A stretch of 64,000 bases of DNA from Calonectria ilicicola (lineage: Eukaryota > Ascomycota > Sordariomycetes > Hypocreales > Nectriaceae). The stretch covers positions 6,262,001 through 6,326,000 of the forward strand of contig CP085827.1 of assembly GCA_020809705.1 (NCBI GenBank). Direction: 5' to 3'. How positions within the stretch are numbered: position 1 is the first letter of the stretch; each line of letters starts with the position of its first letter. Made by a program: the position numbers and the translations under genes. Of this stretch, positions 59,004 to 64,000 are shown one piece after another. A model generated the notes under the pieces. That model saw nothing but the letters and a program-made list of their open reading frames with translations, did not search any database and was not told the DNA's origin.

Positions 59004-60077
59004 CTAATCAGAGCGGCGTTTGGCCCTTTTACGTTGCTGCATTCTTGCAAAATACCTGGACGTGTCTCCCATAGGCACATCGAACGGGAGTGCATCTTGG
59101 CAGAGGTAATGAAGTACGCAGTAGAAGCCAATCAGCGAAGAAATAAATGCAAATGCCCCAGAAGCCTTTGTGAGAGCGATGCTAACTGCCTCCTTGCCGT
59201 CGGCCAATGCAAAGTAGCCTGCTGCATCCAGACTTAGGCAGACCTCGAGGGCCACGAATAAACAGATGTAACAAATTGAACTCGCGAGGATGTCAGTATT
59301 GGGTGTGCCCTGTGGATGTGAAGAAGATTTGGCTTACAATGGCATGCTGGCAATGAGAAAGAAAATGTTCAAGACGGCCCACACTGTATGAAAGTCAGAC
59401 TTGAGATAAATGCATGCCATGGACGTGGTTTCTTACATAATATATAAAAGCCCATTGCATTGTAGTACTCGGGTGTTTTACCTCCGTATGCTTCTACGAC
59501 ACCAAAACCAGGAAGCATAATGGCACCATAGCCACCATAGAACAAGGCTACAGAAGGTTAGCTAACTTGAATTGACCATCTTTAACATTTGGATTTTCCC
59601 CGTAGAAAAGGGGAGATAGCTGTGGATGGAAAGCTGTGGATACAACTAGTAAACTCAAATGACATACCATAGGCACTGAGAACAGTATAAGAAAATGTAG
59701 CCCCTCTGACCAGTTCCCACTGAGCCGAAATTAAAAGTCCAATGCTAGCAGCGAAGCAAAGATCTGCTACGAAGACATTTTGTGTGGCAACGCCACGGAA
59801 GCCCATCATGGCGAATGACACAGGTGTCAATGACACTGCGAATGCCCCCATTGCAAAGGCAGACTGTCCATAAAGAGTTCTGGTTAGCCCTGACAAGTTG
59901 TTTGTCTACTTTTGGCTCTCTTACCGGACTCCCGATGCGTTCCGCCAAGGGAGGGTAGTGATATGGCATCACTTTTTGTGTGGCTCGTTCCATATCGTAA
60001 TGCGAACTAGGGGTCAGGGCGATTGCAGTTGGAGTCTGCATTCCAGACTTGTCTTCATGGATGGAGTTGGATGTCAT
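59004..60077 (-). CDS. GPR1/FUN34/YaaH-family acetate transporter (five exons)
   Basis: Exons (minus strand) are 60077-59925, 59863-59668, 59547-59437, 59383-59338 and 59280-59004, giving about 260 aa. Six hydrophobic helices are visible (AFAMGAFAVSLTPVSFAMMGF, VFVADLCFAASIGLLISAQW, SAYALFYGGYGAIMLPGFGVV, MGFYILLWAVLNIFFLIASM, ICYICLFVALEVCLSLDAAGYF, ASGAFAFISSLIGFYCVL), preceded by YPPLAERIGSP and ending in a basic tail. The first acceptor was placed at 59863: upstream AGs break the frame, and CTAAC lies about 20 nt before it as branch site. Members import or sense acetate and related small acids. Acetate transport would fit an acetaldehyde-yielding pathway nearby. Confidence 0.87.
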
Positions 60078-63000
60078 TTTGGTTCGAATCCGCGCCAAAG
60101 AACTGACTTTTTACCCTAATTGATCGCTCCATCTCATGCACTCAAGACCTGTGCCGAATATATAGAATCGTAGGCCATGAATCCTCAGTCTCACGTGCCT
60201 TCATTCTGGCCCGGCAAAAATGTAGGGATCGGGTTAAGCTTCGAGACATTCTCATCTCATTACTAAAAGATTCAAGCGTGATTCCAAACTAAACTATTCT
60301 CGGTTGAGCTAGTACATGCCGTGGAGCTGGTAGCGTTGCCCGGATTTTCCCCTGGGGTTTGCTGTGCTAGCGCCTTGCGGGGTTAGCTGGGGCTCATTGG
60401 GCTTTTTTGTTGGCTGGCGAAACGCGCTGTTTGCAATCAGGTATTTGGGTAACCGACAGGGTTATTTTCCTTTCACACCACCTTGATCCAAATCTGCTTG
60501 CATGCCCAAAAATGTTTTTTCTTCTTCGGCCTCTGAATTTTGTGCAACACCAAGACCGAGCTTGAATGTCGATTCAGATCCTGGAATTTGTTGAGTTCTT
60601 TGCCTCATCTTGTCGGGTCCCTTCCGAGACTCCACAATCTCGAATAGGTACAAATAGCCGAAAGTTCTCACAACGAACTTGCTATTACGTACGAAGTTGC
60701 CAGCCATCCGCACTTCCCGCTACGGGACGGCGGTCTCTTTCATTGAGGCCTGCCCTTCAAGCCGGGCGCCGGGCCTACCCGAGATGAAAATATTATTGAC
60801 TTCGGTTCGTTGGGACTAAACGGTCTCATCTTACGTACTAGATTCAGTCGTAGGGTTTCTAACACTGGCTAACAGTTTGCGATGTGGTCCCTTGCATTTC
60901 TTGTCACCACACAGATATCGCAATATCAATTTATTACTTCACCACGTGGCTTGGATTGTCCGAACAATTGCTCAATATTTTGCATGCTTCGTAATTAGCT
61001 CGAGCTATGCTTTGATCCCTGCTTTCGTGCTTGCCCTTGTTTTTTAAAACGAAATTTAAAAAAAAATTAAAATAAATAAAAAAGGTTTACAAATTTGACG
61101 AACTATAGTGATCATATTGTGGGAAAGATTCGTAAACTCTTTCCCCCTTGCCTGAACGGAAGTCGCAAAAAGATCTGAAATTATCCCCGTGACTGTGCCA
61201 CAGAAAGGTAGCCGCATTGGCAAATCTCGATTGCGGCAGTTGTTACTAGCGCCCCTTAGACATGCAGCTCAAGGGAGTCCTATACATACCTGGAGCTGAC
61301 CAAGAGTCACACCATTTGCGGGATCCATCGGGCACTAGATCGCAGCTAGCCCGTACTAACTACCATTCTTGCATATACGCGAAGCACATGACTGTGCATA
61401 ATTTGATGGCATCAGGATTTCATCATGTAAGACAGAAATTACCTCGAATCTATCAAATTGAAACTCATCTTGCAGATATTGTTGGCTCAAAGAGTGTCCT
61501 CGTTCTGTTTTCATTATGTCATATATTGCCTGCCGTGCCACGTAATCGTGATTAAGACACAGGTTTTGCATTAGCACAAACCCCGTCCCAGTTTTTTTTT
61601 TTTTTTCTTCACAGCACATCATTTGGCCCCTTGTTACGCAGGCAAGGTTTCTTCATCTGTCCCCGGAAATTTCAAATCATGTTTATTCTTAAATTTGGTT
61701 CATCAAGGCTCAGGTAAAACTAAATGTTTTAGGTCGTGTTTAGATAATACAGATGCTGCGATGACATTGGGCCTTGGTTCAAGGGAAATAGATTCTTGAA
61801 CTATCTGAGTGTCGGATGGAGGAGTCATACGTAGCAATCAGCATTGCAAAGGGGATCATTTGTCGTGGAATTTATTCGCGAAGAAACAAACATAGAAGAA
61901 TGATACCAATTGACTCATATTTGTACCGCATCATGAATACCCGGATCGAAGGCGGGGGCCATTCAACTACCCAACTACTCCATCTATGCAGCAGTTGCGA
62001 CTGTCTTTTCAACAACGGGGTTTTTGATTTCTCATTCCATACGTAGTTCAAAGGATACGAATACGAAAAATAGTAATAGACATATAAATTGGTATGAAGA
62101 ACCCGAGTCTTGTTTTTGGTGTCAAAACGCCCAAGCGGGTTGACTCTCATGCCTGGCTTGACGCAACCTTATGCTAGGTAGGTGGCACGTTTCCTATATT
62201 ATCTGTGTATTCTGGAGGATGACATTTGGGGCAACGGGGAACATTATTTTGTCATATGAGCGCTTTTTATTAAATCCTAGTCACAACTACTGACGACTAA
62301 CAATGTAGATCATACATGACTACTGAGATTTGCATCTGAAGTTGCGGGTAAATAAAGGACAAAAACATCATTCCCCCCGTTACCCCTCATCATGAAGTGC
62401 GGATAACCAATGTTTGCTAGTAACACCCACCATCCATCAATTCCAATCACTAGGATTAGAAAAATGTCACTAGTGATTGGATCAAAATCGCCCAACCAAA
62501 CTTGTAGGGTAAATGTCTTTATTAATTAATGGTATTTGATTTCACTTTACTGAATTCATTTTTTCATTTGGCGTTGATATGTTGGGCTGTGCTTCGGAAT
62601 CGCTACTTATTAATCAGATGTTGTTACCCTTCAGAAATAGGATAATTCTAAAATTCCAATATGATTCGTGAATACCAGGCTACGGTATTATGCCATTGAA
62701 GCAATTATCTGGCGGTGTGAATTGGATTTGATTTAGTTGACATATTAATGTGAACACATTGGCGAGGTCGGGTTGTGTTACCGAGACGTGAACTCTTCAT
62801 CGGCTTCCTCGGGTTCTCTGAATCATCAAAAATCTCTCATGGTCAAAGAGCGTATGGTGGCCATTGCTCCTCTCTAGCCAGATTTGCAATTTGAAAGCAA
62901 TCTAGGCTAATAATATGATAGGAACGGCTTTCATCCTGTCGTTTGCATTTGACCCGACTGCATGTCACTACCGGATTCCAAGTTGAATGTACATCAGTCT

Positions 63001-63397
63001 ATTGACTGCCCTCAACCTTTCTATAATCATCAAAGTAATTCCACATTATTTTGTCCAAAAGGTGCTTGGTGACCCAAGACAACAGAAATCCAAGAATTCC
63101 CTTGGCAAATTACTGTAATTATCTCGGTCAGCAGAAGCCGCTTCCGACCCGAGGTGAAGATTAGGGATTAGCGCCCTTCTTTTCCACCATGGGGAAGCTG
63201 GGGAAATTGCGGGGAAAGAATGGGGCCAAAGCCGGATGCTTGTATGATTACTCCTCATACGATTTGGTTCATGAGTGGTAAATAAATAGGGGCCATGAGA
63301 ACAGCCATGAGTCTTGATGTACAAGTTATTCCTCTGCTTCAATCTACAAGCTGCTCAATTCCGGGATTCCCAGCCATTGATCTATTAAGTCGTCAAA
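60078..63397. other. 3.3 kb intergenic region, no gene recognised
   Basis: Frames such as 61262-61555 and 61816-62046 carry no recognisable content. Homopolymer runs occur near 61060 (A) and 61590 (T). The part near 63300 should contain the permease promoter. Confidence 0.4.
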
Positions 63398-64000
63398 ATG
63401 ACAGACAAAGACTCCGTCATATCCAAAGGGGACGATGGAACGACTGAGAAGGCCGACATTGCCAATGGCGAGGTCACTTCTAATGAAGAAGCCCTGCAAC
63501 GACACATGACCCCTCGTCAAGTGCAATTCTTTGCCATTGGCGGTTCCATTGGAACAGCTTTGTTCATCAGTATTGGTTTTGGGCTCTTGCATGGCGGTGC
63601 TGCAAACCTCTTGATTGCCTTCGTCGTGCAAGGTATCATGATGTCCTTTGTGAACAACGCCATTGCTGAAATGACCATATTTATGCCAATCAGTGCCGCA
63701 TTTATTCAACAGGGTAGTGCCTGGGTCGACAGTGCTTGGGGATTTATGCTTGGGTGGAATTTCTTCATTTTTGAAGCGGTACTCCCTGCATTTGAAATCA
63801 CAGCTGTTGATATGGTCTTGAGTTTTTGGAGGGATGACATTCCCTCAGCTGCTGTCATAGCTGCTTGCATATGTACATACGGGTCAGTTTTCTTGCTGCT
63901 GATCTCGACTATTCAATATGCTGACATTTCTAAAGCTTGACTAATGCGTTTGGAGTCAAATACTTTGGGGAAGCTGAATTCTGGCTATCTGGAGGAAAGC
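63398..64000 (+). CDS. amino-acid permease (APC superfamily), cut by the window edge
   Basis: Exons are 63398-63882 and 63936 onward. About 182 residues are present and the rest lies beyond the window. The hydrophilic N-terminus (about 40 residues) is followed by RQVQFFAIGGSIGTALFISIG, the TM1 signature of fungal amino-acid permeases. Next come NLLIAFVVQGIMMSFVNNAIAEMTIFMP and WGFMLGWNFFIFEAVLPAFEITAVDMVL. The first intron (GTCAGT...AAAG) sits before LTNAFGVKYFGEAEFW, as in that family. It is a plasma-membrane importer; its specificity cannot be judged from this fragment. Confidence 0.9.

Noticed and set aside
59879..59924. Frameshift in the acetate-transporter gene
   Set aside because: Nearer AG acceptors break the frame, but the acceptor at 59864-59865 with a CTAAC branch site restores it, so the gene is considered intact.
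60075..60095. B-box-like GGTTCGAATCC near the acetate-transporter start
   Set aside because: No tRNA cloverleaf fits, and the string overlaps the 5' end of a convincing gene.

Overview
The window is nuclear DNA of a filamentous ascomycete (Pezizomycotina). Genes carry short introns of about 45-75 bp with GTAAGT/GTATGT-type donors, CTAAC-like branch sites and AG acceptors. The families are typical of that group: Zn2Cys6 regulators, Git3-type GPCR, GPR1/FUN34 acetate transporter, Dal5-type and sugar MFS porters, and PNP-NB-ARC-TPR STAND proteins. The genus cannot be decided from the sequence. Exon coordinates were reconstructed by hand from reading frame, splice consensus and family motifs.

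Region 1 (0.4-9.1 kb, all plus strand) opens with three adjacent enzymes of 3-hydroxyanthranilate catabolism: a RidA-type 2-aminomuconate deaminase, 3-hydroxyanthranilate 3,4-dioxygenase and aminocarboxymuconate-semialdehyde decarboxylase. A sugar-porter-type MFS transporter and an NmrA-like reductase follow. Region 2 (9.3-22.2 kb) holds a secreted GH43 arabinanase-like enzyme, a GPCR with a tandem RKES repeat in its third cytoplasmic loop, a 5.5 kb stretch without a convincing gene, and a secreted subtilisin-like protease.

Region 3 (23.4-33.1 kb) is the most unusual part. Two PNP-NB-ARC-TPR (NLR-like) genes lie head to head inside a large inverted repeat with arms 23466-27389 and 28136-32426. 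The arms are nearly identical at the N-terminal domain, the terminal TPR units and the 3' flanks, but their NB-ARC domains are clearly different. A repeated LTR-like sequence sits between the arms (27390-28135) and again at the far right edge (32428-33070). The right gene has an in-frame stop, and the left gene has lost the ATG used by its partner.

Region 4 (33.7-51.9 kb) contains a metallo-beta-lactamase gene broken by one TAG, a Dal5-type MFS transporter, a Zn2Cys6 regulator divergent from a 5-oxoprolinase/hydantoinase-like gene, a decayed Zn2Cys6 regulator, and an intact Zn2Cys6 regulator. Region 5 (52.1-64 kb) has an HpcH/HpaI aldolase, a 2OG-Fe(II)-oxygenase-like gene, an MhpD/DmpH-type decarboxylase or hydratase, an acetate-transporter-family gene, and the start of an amino-acid permease cut by the window edge.

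Together, regions 1 and 5 contain most steps of a bacterial-style meta-cleavage route from 3-hydroxyanthranilate through 2-aminomuconate and 4-oxalocrotonate to pyruvate plus a C2 unit. The semialdehyde dehydrogenase is not in the window. Joining the two ends into one pathway is inference, because about 48 kb of other genes lies between them.
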